Assembly (NCBI GenBank): GCA_035765535.1
Contig: DASTXE010000003.1
Span: forward strand, 310,001 to 374,000
Length of the DNA stretch: 64,000 nucleotides
Reading direction: 5' to 3'
From: Rickettsiales bacterium
GTDB taxonomy: Bacteria > Pseudomonadota > Alphaproteobacteria > Rickettsiales > JABCZZ01
Shown: piece after piece, positions 26,929 to 35,734 of the stretch
Numbering within the stretch: position 1 is the stretch's first letter
Layout: the number at the start of each line of letters is the position of its first letter
The notes under the pieces: generated by a model
Database searches by the model: none
What the model saw: the letters and a program-made list of their open reading frames with translations, nothing else
What the model was told of the DNA's origin: nothing
Program-made: the position numbers and the translations under genes

Positions 26929-27307
26929 ACTCCAACATATTGCTATGCTTATGGGGCTTGCGGCGCTGATCGTATTCGGTGCTTCCGGTCAGGCCCGCGC
27001 CGAGACGGATTACAGATGTCTAACGGACTGTATTCATAAAGGAAAAGACTCGCACAAATGCATGAAGCAATGCGCTTACGATCCGCCGCCGCCTTCGGTA
27101 ACTCCCAGTATAAAACCATTCAGCACATTGGTGCCTGTGGAGAAGGGAAAAATAGTGCTTTCTCAACCGAAAGTGGCAAAAAAGCCTGAAAGGGAAGATT
27201 ATACTTGTCTGGTGGCTTGCCAGAAACACGGCTCTTTGCATGACTTTTGCAGGCAACAATGCGTTATCAAAGAGAAGGATAAGCCCTTGTCACCGGATCC
27301 AAATTAG
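26897..27307 (+). CDS. Secreted protein with two CX3C-X9-CX3C hairpins, 136 aa
   Basis: Small exported protein that overlaps the ATPase gene by 32 bases, with AGGGGAA six bases before its ATG. A hydrophobic signal (IAMLMGLAALIVFGASG) ends in QARAE, a good signal peptidase site. The mature part has two copies of one motif: CLTDC-9-CMKQC and CLVAC-9-CRQQC, separated by a Pro/Lys-rich linker. Each unit would form a helical hairpin held by two disulfides, like twin CX3C proteins, in the oxidising periplasm or outside. The copies are preceded by DYRC and DYTC, so they arose by duplication. I cannot name a family. Its place suggests a role in polysaccharide assembly or surface attachment. Confidence 0.75.
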   Translation: MKSESSEKVHKLQHIAMLMGLAALIVFGASGQARAETDYRCLTDCIHKGKDSHKCMKQCAYDPPPPSVTPSIKPFSTLVPVEKGKIVLSQPKVAKKPEREDYTCLVACQKHGSLHDFCRQQCVIKEKDKPLSPDPN

Positions 27308-27379
27308 AGCATAATAGAAACCTTATATGCGCATGGCTACGCATAGCCCCAGTTCAACCCGGACTATAGGAGAAACAGT

Positions 27380-28132
27380 ATGAGTTATCAAATATCCCGC
27401 TATATGCCAGTGCTGGCCGCAGCACTTATAGCCGTCGGGTGCGCCGGGGCCGCTGGAGCTGCAAACCTGACATTTGCTTCCAAACATCATGATATTGATA
27501 CCAAGAACTGGTCTATTGCAAGCAATGGCGCGAGCTATGACGGACAATCCTGCCGCTGGCAGGCGAAGAACGCAACGCTTGATGGTAACGAGCTGCAACT
27601 CGCGCTGGTAGAGGATCAAGAGGGAGAAGGGCAGGACGCGCAAAAATTCATAGGCTGTGCCCAGGTAAGTTCTGTCGATTCCTATAGCTATGGCAGGTAT
27701 GAAGCCCATCTGAAAGCAGTATCGGGTTCGGGCGTGAAGACGGTGTTTTCTACCTATGCCGGTCCCATGTCGGGTTCGTCCACGCATGATGAAATCAGCA
27801 TCCAGATTCCGGGGAATAATACGCAGTCTGCAATTCTGTCCTATTATACGAACGGCAAACTCAGGGATAAGGATGTGGTGAAGCTTGGATTCGATGCATC
27901 GCAAGGTTTCCATACTTACGCCATCTACTGGAGGCCCGCTCGCGTCCAGTGGTTTATTGACGGCGTTGGCCAGTATGAATCCACGGATGATGCCGTTGTA
28001 CCCCAAACACCGGGACATATTTATCTGGGCCTGTGGTCCGGCAGCGCCGCGGATATGGGAACGTTCAGCTACAAGCAGCCGGAACATGCGCAGATCGAGT
28101 GGGTGCGTTACACACCCCTGGCAACGAAGTAA
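27380..28132 (+). CDS. GH16-like secreted protein with degraded catalytic motif
   Basis: A 250-aa exported protein of the GH16 beta-glucanase fold. The signal peptide runs to about residue 28 (AALIAVGCAGAAGAAN). CRWQAKNATL, GRYEAHLKAVSGSG and GHIYLGLWSGSA match the GH16 protein at 32557 along the whole length, so the two are paralogues. The GH16 catalytic signature ExDxE reads E138-I-S140-I-Q142 here: the nucleophile Glu is kept, but the assisting Asp is Ser and the acid/base Glu is Gln. It is therefore probably inactive as a hydrolase and may bind polysaccharide. Its stop codon overlaps the next start. Confidence 0.85.
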   Translation: MSYQISRYMPVLAAALIAVGCAGAAGAANLTFASKHHDIDTKNWSIASNGASYDGQSCRWQAKNATLDGNELQLALVEDQEGEGQDAQKFIGCAQVSSVDSYSYGRYEAHLKAVSGSGVKTVFSTYAGPMSGSSTHDEISIQIPGNNTQSAILSYYTNGKLRDKDVVKLGFDASQGFHTYAIYWRPARVQWFIDGVGQYESTDDAVVPQTPGHIYLGLWSGSAADMGTFSYKQPEHAQIEWVRYTPLATK

Positions 28133-29289
28133 TGCAGCTTCGTTCTCGTACGCCGAACATACTGTATCTTGTGCATGATCTGGCGGATCCGTCCGTGCAC
28201 AAGCGTGTCGCGATGTTGAGAGATGGCGGCGCGTCAGTAGTGTTGGCAGGGTTTTGCCGCGCTGAAGTGCCGGGCTATAATGTAACCCGGTGTCCGGCGG
28301 TCAGCCTCGGAAAAACATATAATGGAAAATTTGCCCAGCGTGTCTGGTCGGTGCTGCGTGAAGTAGCGCAGCCGGAAAAGCTGCGTACGCTTTGCGCTCA
28401 GGCCGATATTGTGATCGCACGCAATCTGGAAATGCTGGCGCTTGCGGTGCGTGGCAATCAGCTTGACGGCAAGAAAGTGATATATGAATGCCTGGATATC
28501 CACAGGCTGTTGCTGGGTACAGGCGTTGCAGCCCGAAGCCTTCGGTGGCTGGAAGGCTGGCTGTCTCGCAAGGCTTCCGCGCTGATTACAAGCTCGCCTG
28601 CTTTTACGCGTGCGTATTTTAAACCGCTGTCGAAAGTGCGCTTGCCGGTCATGATGCTGGAAAATAAACTTTACCGGATGAATGCAGCCGCTCCTGCACC
28701 GGGCCCCGCTGGCACGCGCATGGCAGGACCGCCATGGAGAATCGGCTGGTTCGGTGCAATACGCTGCCGCAAAAGTCTGCAGATTCTATCCGAATTGGTA
28801 AAGCAGAGCGACGGGCGGATTGAAGTGGTGATCCGTGGCCGCCCTGCGTATGACCAGTTTAAAGACTTTGACCGCAGCGTGAATGAAGTGCCGGGCCTTA
28901 CTTTTCATGGACCTTATAAGAATCCGAACGATCTTGCGGCAATTTATGGTGATGTGCATTTCACCTGGGCTGTAGATATGTTTGAAGAAGGCCAGAACTC
29001 TTCCTGGCTGCTGCCGAACCGGATATATGAAGGCGGAGCTTACGGCGCCGTGCCGATTGCCGATGCCAGGGTGGAGACAGGCCGGTTCCTGGATGCGCTC
29101 GGCATAGGAGTCATCATGCCTGGCATAAGGCTTGATCTCCTGAAGGGATTCTTTGCCAACCTGACGCCGCAACAATATCGATTCATGGCGCAGGCTGTGG
29201 AAAAAGTGCCGCAGGAAGTCTGGTCCTTTGGTGCAGAGGATTGCAAGAGGCTTGTGGAAGAGCTGAAAGCGCTTCCTGTTGCGGCCTAG
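28132..29289 (+). CDS. Glycosyltransferase, GT4-like (GT-B fold)
   Basis: A 385-aa cytoplasmic enzyme. The start at 28132 shares a TAATG junction with the preceding gene. The longer frame from 28033 lies inside that gene and is rejected. [19 protein letters not shown] at the start and the C-terminal part with [36 protein letters not shown] and [16 protein letters not shown] give the two Rossmann-like halves of a GT-B transferase, with the EGGAYGAVP loop in the usual donor-binding place. It would add a sugar to the repeat unit. Its stop codon overlaps that of the convergent chemoreceptor gene in a CTAG. Confidence 0.85.
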   Translation: MQLRSRTPNILYLVHDLADPSVHKRVAMLRDGGASVVLAGFCRAEVPGYNVTRCPAVSLGKTYNGKFAQRVWSVLREVAQPEKLRTLCAQADIVIARNLEMLALAVRGNQLDGKKVIYECLDIHRLLLGTGVAARSLRWLEGWLSRKASALITSSPAFTRAYFKPLSKVRLPVMMLENKLYRMNAAAPAPGPAGTRMAGPPWRIGWFGAIRCRKSLQILSELVKQSDGRIEVVIRGRPAYDQFKDFDRSVNEVPGLTFHGPYKNPNDLAAIYGDVHFTWAVDMFEEGQNSSWLLPNRIYEGGAYGAVPIADARVETGRFLDALGIGVIMPGIRLDLLKGFFANLTPQQYRFMAQAVEKVPQEVWSFGAEDCKRLVEELKALPVAA

Positions 29290-30992
29290 GCCATAAGCTT
29301 TTCAAGGAACAGTTTAACCTGCGTATTGAGAATCTCGGCCTGTTTCGATAACGTCTGCGCAGCATCCAGTACATCCTTGGCGGCATGATCGGCATTGCGA
29401 ATCCCTTCCGACACATGCACGATATTGGAAGCAATCTCCTGTACACCGTGCGAAGCACTCTGCATATTGGTAGATATTTCTCCCGTTGTCGCGGACTGTT
29501 CTTCCACGGCGGCGGCCATTCCACCCGCATACTGGTTGACGTGATTAACCGCCTCATGGATTTCAGCAAGTATTTTGGTGACGTCTTCCGAAACCGAACG
29601 AATATTTCCGATCTGTCCCGCGATGGTTTCCGTCGCTTTCGAGGTCTGGTTCGCGAGGTTTTTGACTTCACTGGCAACTACCGCAAACCCTTTACCCGCA
29701 TCGCCCGCGCGGGCGGATTCGATCGTGGCATTGAGTGCAAGCAGGTTGATCTGCCCGGCAATGGTCTCGATCATGGTCAGAATATCGCTGATCTGCACAA
29801 CGGCAGAGGAAAGCAGGCGGGCGGATCTATCGGCCTGATCTGTTTTGGAGACAGCTTCCAGCATCAGTGAAGAAGTCTTGGAAACCTGGCTGGAAATTTC
29901 CTTAACCGAAGTCGACATCTCTTCAACCGCGGCGGCTACACCTTGCACGTTGGAATATGCTTGCGATGAAGCAGAAGAAACCTTGCCGGACTGCGTGCTG
30001 ACCTTGTCGGTAATGTCACGCATATTTTCGGCCGTCTGGTATAGCTCCGTGGAAGCGGAAGCGACGATAGTGATAATGCCCTGGATACTGGACTCGAATT
30101 CATTGACAAGCTTGCGCAGGAATGCCTTTTTCTCCTGCTCTGCGATGCGTTCACGCTCCTTGATCTCCTGTTCGAGACGGATCTTCTCTTTGCCGTTATT
30201 ATAGAATACTTCAACGGACCTGGCCATTTCACCGATCTCATCGCCCCGCTGAGTGCCGAACAACGTGATATTGAAATCATTGCGCGCCAGGCGGCTCATG
30301 AGGCCTGATATGATAGTAACGGGTTTAGAAGTGCTGTTGATAATCAGCACTCCGAGCAGGGCGCACACAAGTGCAGCGCAGATGACAGTGCAGATAAGCA
30401 GCAGACGTGTTTGTTCATAGATCTTGTCGCCCCGCTCAGCGGTAGCCTTGGCCATATTTTTATCGAAATCGACAATGCCGTTCATAGCGCTCACCGCATC
30501 GGAGAAAGCTTTGCCATCTTCCCCAGCCAGATAAAGGCTAAGTAGAGTTTTCACATCTCCCGCTTTGGCGGCATTCACAATGGCAACACTGCTGCTTTCA
30601 AACGTTGCACGTGCAATATCGAAATCATTCATAAGTTTTTCTGAAGCCGTGCCGGAAACAATATAACGTGTATAAGCGTCCCGGTTCTTCTTGAGCGCCT
30701 CCGTCTCCTGGGCAAACTGCGCTTCGGCTGATTTGATCAGCTCAGCATTATCTTTGGCCAGCAGGTTTGCAATGATAAGACGCGTTTTGGCAATCGTATA
30801 GTTCTTAAGCTGGGTGCGAAGCGCGCCGGCCGCTGACATGCTCGGTATCCACTGTGCATGTAATTCTTCGGCGCTTTTATAAACCGTTCCCAGACGATCG
30901 ATACTGAAACCGCCCACGCCGCTGATAATGCAGAACATCAGCAGGAATGAAAGCTGAACCTTTCGGGATATGGAAACATTGTCTAATGCCAT
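29286..30992 (-). CDS. Methyl-accepting chemotaxis protein
   Basis: A 568-aa inner membrane chemoreceptor. A transmembrane helix at about 12-30 ([16 protein letters not shown]) is followed by a periplasmic four-helix-bundle sensor to about 195, a second transmembrane helix ([21 protein letters not shown]), a HAMP linker (to about 270) and a long signalling coiled coil. The hairpin tip reads [20 protein letters not shown], close to the consensus. No CheW, CheA or flagellar gene lies nearby. Its place inside a polysaccharide locus suggests control of attachment or biofilm behaviour, which is an inference. It shares a CTAG with the end of the convergent glycosyltransferase gene. Confidence 0.95.
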   Translation of the reverse strand: MALDNVSISRKVQLSFLLMFCIISGVGGFSIDRLGTVYKSAEELHAQWIPSMSAAGALRTQLKNYTIAKTRLIIANLLAKDNAELIKSAEAQFAQETEALKKNRDAYTRYIVSGTASEKLMNDFDIARATFESSSVAIVNAAKAGDVKTLLSLYLAGEDGKAFSDAVSAMNGIVDFDKNMAKATAERGDKIYEQTRLLLICTVICAALVCALLGVLIINSTSKPVTIISGLMSRLARNDFNITLFGTQRGDEIGEMARSVEVFYNNGKEKIRLEQEIKERERIAEQEKKAFLRKLVNEFESSIQGIITIVASASTELYQTAENMRDITDKVSTQSGKVSSASSQAYSNVQGVAAAVEEMSTSVKEISSQVSKTSSLMLEAVSKTDQADRSARLLSSAVVQISDILTMIETIAGQINLLALNATIESARAGDAGKGFAVVASEVKNLANQTSKATETIAGQIGNIRSVSEDVTKILAEIHEAVNHVNQYAGGMAAAVEEQSATTGEISTNMQSASHGVQEIASNIVHVSEGIRNADHAAKDVLDAAQTLSKQAEILNTQVKLFLEKLMA

Positions 30993-31017
30993 ATGGATAC
31001 CTTACTTTGCACGGCTG

Positions 31018-32349
31018 CTAGAATTTGACTCCGAAGAAGGCGTAAAACTTATAAGTGTTAGTGTAAGCGATGTTACTTGCCCGGTAATCGGCAACTTCGA
31101 GATTAGCGGAGTAGTGCTCGAAGAAGGTCTTGGAAATCAAACCGTCCCACTCATGACCGTAATTCAGGCTACCTTTATCGGAATCGAATTTGCGGTACGC
31201 ACCGGTTAATTCCGTGCCCTTAATCCATTCGGAGCCGCATGGCAGTTTATAGGTCAGGGTGGCATAGCGGTGCAGAAGGCCGTTCAGAGGCACGGTGGTG
31301 AACTTATCCGCCCAGCCGTTGACCGAATGATTGGTATTAAGCGGAGACTGGATGGACGTGATCCCATCGCCTTCCATCATGGCGTAACCGAGCGTGGTGG
31401 TAAAGCCGTAAGCGCTCGCACCCGGTTCAACCAGGTAGTAATTATTGTTTTCATGGTTGGGGTTATTGTCATAATTGCGCTGTTTTGCACCTTCCAGCGC
31501 ATAGGAAAGCGTGAGTGCATCCGTAGTTTTATGCGCACCCGTGAGGCGAACGCCGTAAGTAGCAGTGGAAAAAAGATTCACGGCAGGGTTATTGCTTTGT
31601 GCATCGATCAGGTAAGTATATCCGGCAACTTTTAACTCAGGTGCAACAGTGTAAGATGCGTGAAAGAGCTGAGTGTTACCCACCAGCGTGCCAGTCGGAC
31701 TATGAATACCAACGCCGCGGTTAGCCTGGCGGATATAGGCATAAAAGAGATCGGCGTTTTTAAAGAAGGTATTATAGAGACTGACGCCGTCGAAATTATT
31801 GCCCAGATCGCGCCAGTCGGATTGGCCGATCCAGCGTTGGTTATCGAGGTTGATAATTTGCCTTCCTGCCTTGATTTCCGTTTTATACAAAGCAGCACCG
31901 TCATAATCCAGATAGCCCTGGCGTAGCGAGGTTTGTTCGGGATCTGTCACGGTCGGGTATGCAGTCTTGCCGTTGATGCCGTTATTGAAGTGTTCGGCGC
32001 CGATATCATGCACATTCTGCATTTCAAATCCGGCCTTGAAATGATTGAAATCAGCGGTCTGATAGCCGATGCGCGTGCGCAGCGTAGAGGCAACCGCATG
32101 GCGATGGATCCGATCCTGCGAGTCGTCTTCCAGCCGGTAACGCGCTTCCAGCCAAGGGGTGCCGTTCATGATGGCGGCGGCCATACTACCCGGCTCCGGT
32201 GCAGTGCTTCCGGCAAAATCGGTGAGGGTATAATGTTTGGGAGCACCCGGTGTGGGAGCAGTCGGAGAGTTATCCGCAGATGCCGTTGCAGCGCTAAAAG
32301 CGCATCCGGCGGATAGAGCAAGCACAAGAGAGTAACAGGCAAATTTCAT
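31018..32349 (-). CDS. Outer membrane porin, alginate-export-like
   Basis: A 443-aa beta-barrel precursor. The signal peptide is about 25 residues (VLALSAGCAFSAATASA). Alternating strands run through the protein and it ends in FYAFFGVKF, with the C-terminal Phe that the Bam machinery reads. Stretches such as EARYRLEDDSQDRIHRHAV and QGYLDYDGAALYKTEIKAGR, followed by QIINLDNQRWIGQSDWRDLG, match alginate-export (AlgE-like) domain porins, which move anionic or sugar substrates. Only 25 bp separate it from the chemoreceptor gene downstream, so the two may be cotranscribed. It could take up or release sugars from the polymer cut by GH16. Confidence 0.82.
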   Translation of the reverse strand: MKFACYSLVLALSAGCAFSAATASADNSPTAPTPGAPKHYTLTDFAGSTAPEPGSMAAAIMNGTPWLEARYRLEDDSQDRIHRHAVASTLRTRIGYQTADFNHFKAGFEMQNVHDIGAEHFNNGINGKTAYPTVTDPEQTSLRQGYLDYDGAALYKTEIKAGRQIINLDNQRWIGQSDWRDLGNNFDGVSLYNTFFKNADLFYAYIRQANRGVGIHSPTGTLVGNTQLFHASYTVAPELKVAGYTYLIDAQSNNPAVNLFSTATYGVRLTGAHKTTDALTLSYALEGAKQRNYDNNPNHENNNYYLVEPGASAYGFTTTLGYAMMEGDGITSIQSPLNTNHSVNGWADKFTTVPLNGLLHRYATLTYKLPCGSEWIKGTELTGAYRKFDSDKGSLNYGHEWDGLISKTFFEHYSANLEVADYRASNIAYTNTYKFYAFFGVKF

Positions 32350-32472
32350 ACATATCTCAGAGGTGAATGATTATCAGGCAAACGCTATCATTGGTTGCTG
32401 CGAGGGTCTACTAACGTTTGAAAAGGATCACATTTTGGATGAGGGTTGTCACTCTCATAACACACACGAAAG

Positions 32473-32494
32473 TGCATAATGGATTTCTTATGCA
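32473..32494. promoter_or_regulatory. Operator-like dyad between porin and GH16 genes
   Basis: TGCATAA at 32473-32479 and TTATGCA at 32488-32494 are exact inverted repeats eight bases apart, in the middle of the 207-bp divergent gap between the porin and the active GH16 gene. A shorter pair, ATGAG/CTCAT, lies about 35 bp to the left. Either could bind a regulator that acts on both genes. Confidence 0.45.
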
Positions 32495-32556
32495 TGGCTA
32501 AGGATTATAGGGCGCTGTCGTAAATACGCGGCGATAATCAAGCGATGGAGGATATC

Positions 32557-33294
32557 ATGAGGCGCAGGCTGATAAACGCTCTGGCCATGCTGGCGGCTGT
32601 GGGCATGGCAGCGGGTGCACAGGCGCGGAATATTAATTTCTTTACGCAATATCCGCAACTGGACACAAGGAGCTGGTATGTATCGGACGGTTGGGCGAAC
32701 GGGAATTACCAGTCCTGCGAATGGCAGGGGCGTAACATAACTGCTACCGGAAATCAGGGGCTGCAGCTTACATTGCAAAATAACGGTGTAAAGGTACGTC
32801 CCATCGGTTGCGCGCAGGTGAACACGACGGCGCTGTATGGCTATGGCATCTATGAAGCCCGTATGCAAACAGTCACAGGGGCCGGTCTGAATACAGCTTT
32901 CTTTACCTATAATGGGCCGTCTACCGGCTCACCTGTCTGGGATGAAATCGATTTCGAGTTTCTCGGTAAAAATCCGCAAACCGTGCAGCTCAATTACTTT
33001 ACCAATGGCAAGCCGCAGGACGGAACTGTTATCCAGTTAGGATTCGATGCATCCAAAAGCGAACATATCTACAGTTTTGACTGGGAAGCAAATTACATAC
33101 GCTGGTATGTGGATGGACGCCTGGTGCATCAGACTCCGGCCGGAGCCAAAATTCCCAAGACCCCAGGGCATATTTACCTGAGCCTCTGGTCGGGAGCGGC
33201 GAATGAAAACGCATGGCTGGGAGCGTTTAATTACACTACGCCGGTTAAAGCCAGGGTGGATTGGGTGCATTATACACCTGGTGCAACAAAGTAA
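32557..33294 (+). CDS. Secreted glycoside hydrolase family 16 endoglucanase
   Basis: A 245-aa exported enzyme of the GH16 family, which cuts beta-1,3 or mixed beta-glucans and, in rhizobia (ExoK), the cell's own exopolysaccharide. The signal peptide ends near AGAQA at about residue 22. The catalytic motif is intact as E130-I-D132-F-E134, with Glu130 as nucleophile and Glu134 as acid/base. TPGHIYLSLWSGAANENAWLG is the usual C-terminal sugar-binding stretch. I chose the ATG at 32557, with GGAGG five bases upstream, over the ATG at 32545. It probably trims or releases the polymer made by this locus. Confidence 0.92.
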   Translation: MRRRLINALAMLAAVGMAAGAQARNINFFTQYPQLDTRSWYVSDGWANGNYQSCEWQGRNITATGNQGLQLTLQNNGVKVRPIGCAQVNTTALYGYGIYEARMQTVTGAGLNTAFFTYNGPSTGSPVWDEIDFEFLGKNPQTVQLNYFTNGKPQDGTVIQLGFDASKSEHIYSFDWEANYIRWYVDGRLVHQTPAGAKIPKTPGHIYLSLWSGAANENAWLGAFNYTTPVKARVDWVHYTPGATK

Positions 33295-33696
33295 TCAGTG
33301 TGACGGCTTGTAGTTTTTCTCAAAAACCGATTTTGCAATAATACTGATACGGCCATCTTCCTGGATGACCCAGTAATCGCCGGGTCGCGGGGAGAAACGG
33401 CTGATCAGCAGGCGGGAAGCGGTGACGGTTGTTCCATTATCGAGCAGTAGCGGTGTGCCCTGAGCATTGGGTTGGCCTATGGTGTTAATCACATAAGCGT
33501 CGGCAAGGTAACGACCGGTTGTATAAGAAGCCATAACTATCGGTATAAGAGCATTAATCAGAGAGGCATTATGTTTTGCGACAGGCGTATAAGCAAGCCA
33601 TAAATTCCAGCTCTGAAACACCGCGTAATATATTAATAAATAAAAGAAAACAGAATAAAATCCCAAAATAATACACGCAGTCAATTGCTTTTGCAA
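33295..33696 (-). CDS. Small membrane protein, 133 aa
   Basis: Unrecognised. The only plausible start of the frame is a TTG at 33696, with AAGAAAG six bases upstream, because a stop lies just before it. One or two hydrophobic segments (LTACIILGFYSVFFYLLIYYAVF at the start and a weaker one near 48-58) are followed by a soluble tail with a small beta-rich part (GDYWVIQEDGRISIIAKSVF). The gene abuts the stop of the convergent GH16 gene without a gap. Topology suggests an inner membrane protein with a periplasmic tail. It may be specific to this polysaccharide locus. Confidence 0.5.
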   Translation of the reverse strand: MQKQLTACIILGFYSVFFYLLIYYAVFQSWNLWLAYTPVAKHNASLINALIPIVMASYTTGRYLADAYVINTIGQPNAQGTPLLLDNGTTVTASRLLISRFSPRPGDYWVIQEDGRISIIAKSVFEKNYKPSH

Positions 33697-33841
33697 AGCG
33701 ATCTTTCTTAATTATAAACGGGCTGGTCAGCTCGCTATTGCGTCCCTCATGGAGACGCAGAGTAAGCGAGTGGGGAGCAGTGTATATCCCTAAACGAAGA
33801 ACATCCTTCATCAAACGAAGGCAACAGGAATTGAGGACGAT

Positions 33842-34438
33842 ATGAAAAAAGGTCTACGCAAAATGCTTCTGGCCGCTATACCGGTGGTCCTGCTGGTTTC
33901 CGCTTGTACTGCGGAGCATAAAGCCGAAACGGCTCCCCGTTATGTCTATGGCATCGAACCGGGTGATGTATTGCAGATCACCGTATGGAAAGAAGAGGGA
34001 ATGGATAAGGAAACGCTCGTCCTGCCGGACGGCACGATCACATTTCCGCTGGTGGGTTCTCTGACCGTCAGAGGCATGACGCCGGAGCAGGTACAGGAAA
34101 CGATTAAACAAAGACTGCGGGACTCTATCCCGCACGCATCTGTCTCCGTCATGGTAAAGGCGGCTCTGGGGCATACGGTTAACGTAACGGGGCAGGTGAC
34201 CAAGCCGGGCGAAATCGTAATGGGACACGGTACCTCCGTCATGCAGGCAATCAGCCAGGCAGGCGGTCTTACGCCTTATGCGGATGAACATGATATCAAG
34301 ATCCTTCGCCGCAGCAACGGCAAGGAAATGGTTATCCCCTTCGATTACAGCGATGTGACTTCCGGTCATAAACTAAACCAGGATATTACCCTTTATCCGG
34401 GCGACGTCATTGTCGTGCCCACAGCAGGATTGTTTTAA
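33842..34438 (+). CDS. Polysaccharide export lipoprotein (Wza-like)
   Basis: A 198-aa outer membrane lipoprotein. The signal ends in LVSAC, with Cys22 as the lipidated residue. The Poly_export domain follows, with YGIEPGDVLQITVWKEEGMD at about 38-57 and VLPDGTITFPLVGSLTVRGM. An SLBB domain comes next (VNVTGQVTKPGEIVM near 118) and the chain ends after LYPGDVIVVPTAGLF. It is shorter than Wza (380 aa) and matches the XrtA-type export proteins. It starts the plus-strand export operon, three bases before the outer membrane barrel gene, and would work with the chain-length protein to form the trans-envelope channel. Confidence 0.93.
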   Translation: MKKGLRKMLLAAIPVVLLVSACTAEHKAETAPRYVYGIEPGDVLQITVWKEEGMDKETLVLPDGTITFPLVGSLTVRGMTPEQVQETIKQRLRDSIPHASVSVMVKAALGHTVNVTGQVTKPGEIVMGHGTSVMQAISQAGGLTPYADEHDIKILRRSNGKEMVIPFDYSDVTSGHKLNQDITLYPGDVIVVPTAGLF

Positions 34439-34440
34439 TT

Positions 34441-35700
34441 ATGACGATACATCACAATAAGCGCCGTGCGGCGCAGGGCAAACGCCTTCATAAAGCCATG
34501 ATGCTGCCAGGCATATGCGCAGGCGTGGCATTGCTTGCTTCTGTTCCTTCTTATGCAGACGATTCCTCCGACCAGGATACCGTAGCGGTTACTCCCGCGC
34601 CGCTGCCGGATATCGAAATCAAAGGCAAGGAAACCGTATCGTGGGATTCCAACCCGTTGATGCTTGCAACCGGAGCGAAATCATTGTTCGGTTCGGTGAC
34701 CTCGCCGGAGCTCATTCTGCGCAGTACGACCCCGATTGCCTCCATCAGCGCCGATACACGGCTGGATGAGAATATTTACAACCAGTCGGATTTCAACTCC
34801 ACGGATGTTCATGAGGACATCAACCTGAAAAAGCAGCTGGAGCAGTGGGGTGCCGCAATCGAAGGGCGCGCGGATTACGATACGGTGCGCACGAGCGAAT
34901 TGACGACATACGGATTGAATCTCCCGAGCGTGCGCCATACAGGGCTGTCCGCAGCACCGGAATTGAGCTATCAGTTTACGTCGATTGACCGTGTTGCTCT
35001 GGACGGCAATGTGATCCACTCCACCTATAATAATGACGCGTTTGTGGATTTTAATGTATTCTCTGTCACGCCGTCTTATATGCATAGCTTCGATGAGCGG
35101 AACCAGGGCCTGTTCTCCATCCAGACCCAGCGTTACCAGGCAACAAGCGGCAACAAGACACGCGTCGACAGCGTCGGCCCGAGCGTAGGCTGGGTGACCC
35201 AGCTGACTCCGCGCCTGACCGGAAAAATCACGGCCGGTGTGCAGAAATCCTGGCAGGCAGCAAGCGCAACTGCTGACGCATCGCAGGAATGGAATTATAT
35301 CTTTACCGCGGATCTTGCCTTCAAGGGAAAACAGGATACGACCGATCTGACAGCTACGCGTTCGCAGTATCCTTTCAGTAACGGCACGGAAACATTGCTG
35401 ACTTCCTTCGCGCTGAAGGAGACGCATAATCTCAACAGCAAGGTGGCGCTGAATGCAGCAGGCAATTACCAGTTTGCGAAGTCGCCCCCTGCATCGACCA
35501 CCACGATCAATCTGGACCGTGAATACGGTGCCAGTGCCGGTGCGGCCTATCATGTGACCGATCATGTTGATCTCGACACAACCTACCAATATCGCAACGA
35601 AACCTTGACCGGCGTGAACGGAAACATACCTGACCATCTCGTACTGGTCAGCATTGCTTACCATCCGTTTACAGCGACGCCGTTAAATCATGATGACTAA
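34441..35700 (+). CDS. Outer membrane beta-barrel protein of exopolysaccharide system
   Basis: A 419-aa exported protein. A basic start (HHNKRRAAQGKRLHKAM) precedes a hydrophobic signal that ends near SVPSYADD. The mature part is full of alternating amphipathic strands, with SADTRLDENIYNQSDFNST near the start and DLDTTYQYRNETL and LVLVSIAYHPF near the end. This is the layout of the outer membrane barrels that accompany XrtA/PEP-CTERM exopolysaccharide clusters (TIGR03016-like) and VPEID-type barrels. It lies between the Wza-like and chain-length genes and probably forms the outer membrane exit pore. Family assignment is by layout and context. Confidence 0.75.
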   Translation: MTIHHNKRRAAQGKRLHKAMMLPGICAGVALLASVPSYADDSSDQDTVAVTPAPLPDIEIKGKETVSWDSNPLMLATGAKSLFGSVTSPELILRSTTPIASISADTRLDENIYNQSDFNSTDVHEDINLKKQLEQWGAAIEGRADYDTVRTSELTTYGLNLPSVRHTGLSAAPELSYQFTSIDRVALDGNVIHSTYNNDAFVDFNVFSVTPSYMHSFDERNQGLFSIQTQRYQATSGNKTRVDSVGPSVGWVTQLTPRLTGKITAGVQKSWQAASATADASQEWNYIFTADLAFKGKQDTTDLTATRSQYPFSNGTETLLTSFALKETHNLNSKVALNAAGNYQFAKSPPASTTTINLDREYGASAGAAYHVTDHVDLDTTYQYRNETLTGVNGNIPDHLVLVSIAYHPFTATPLNHDD

Positions 35701-35734
35701 TTAATCCGGAAATCGGTAGCAAGGGGTTATGACA

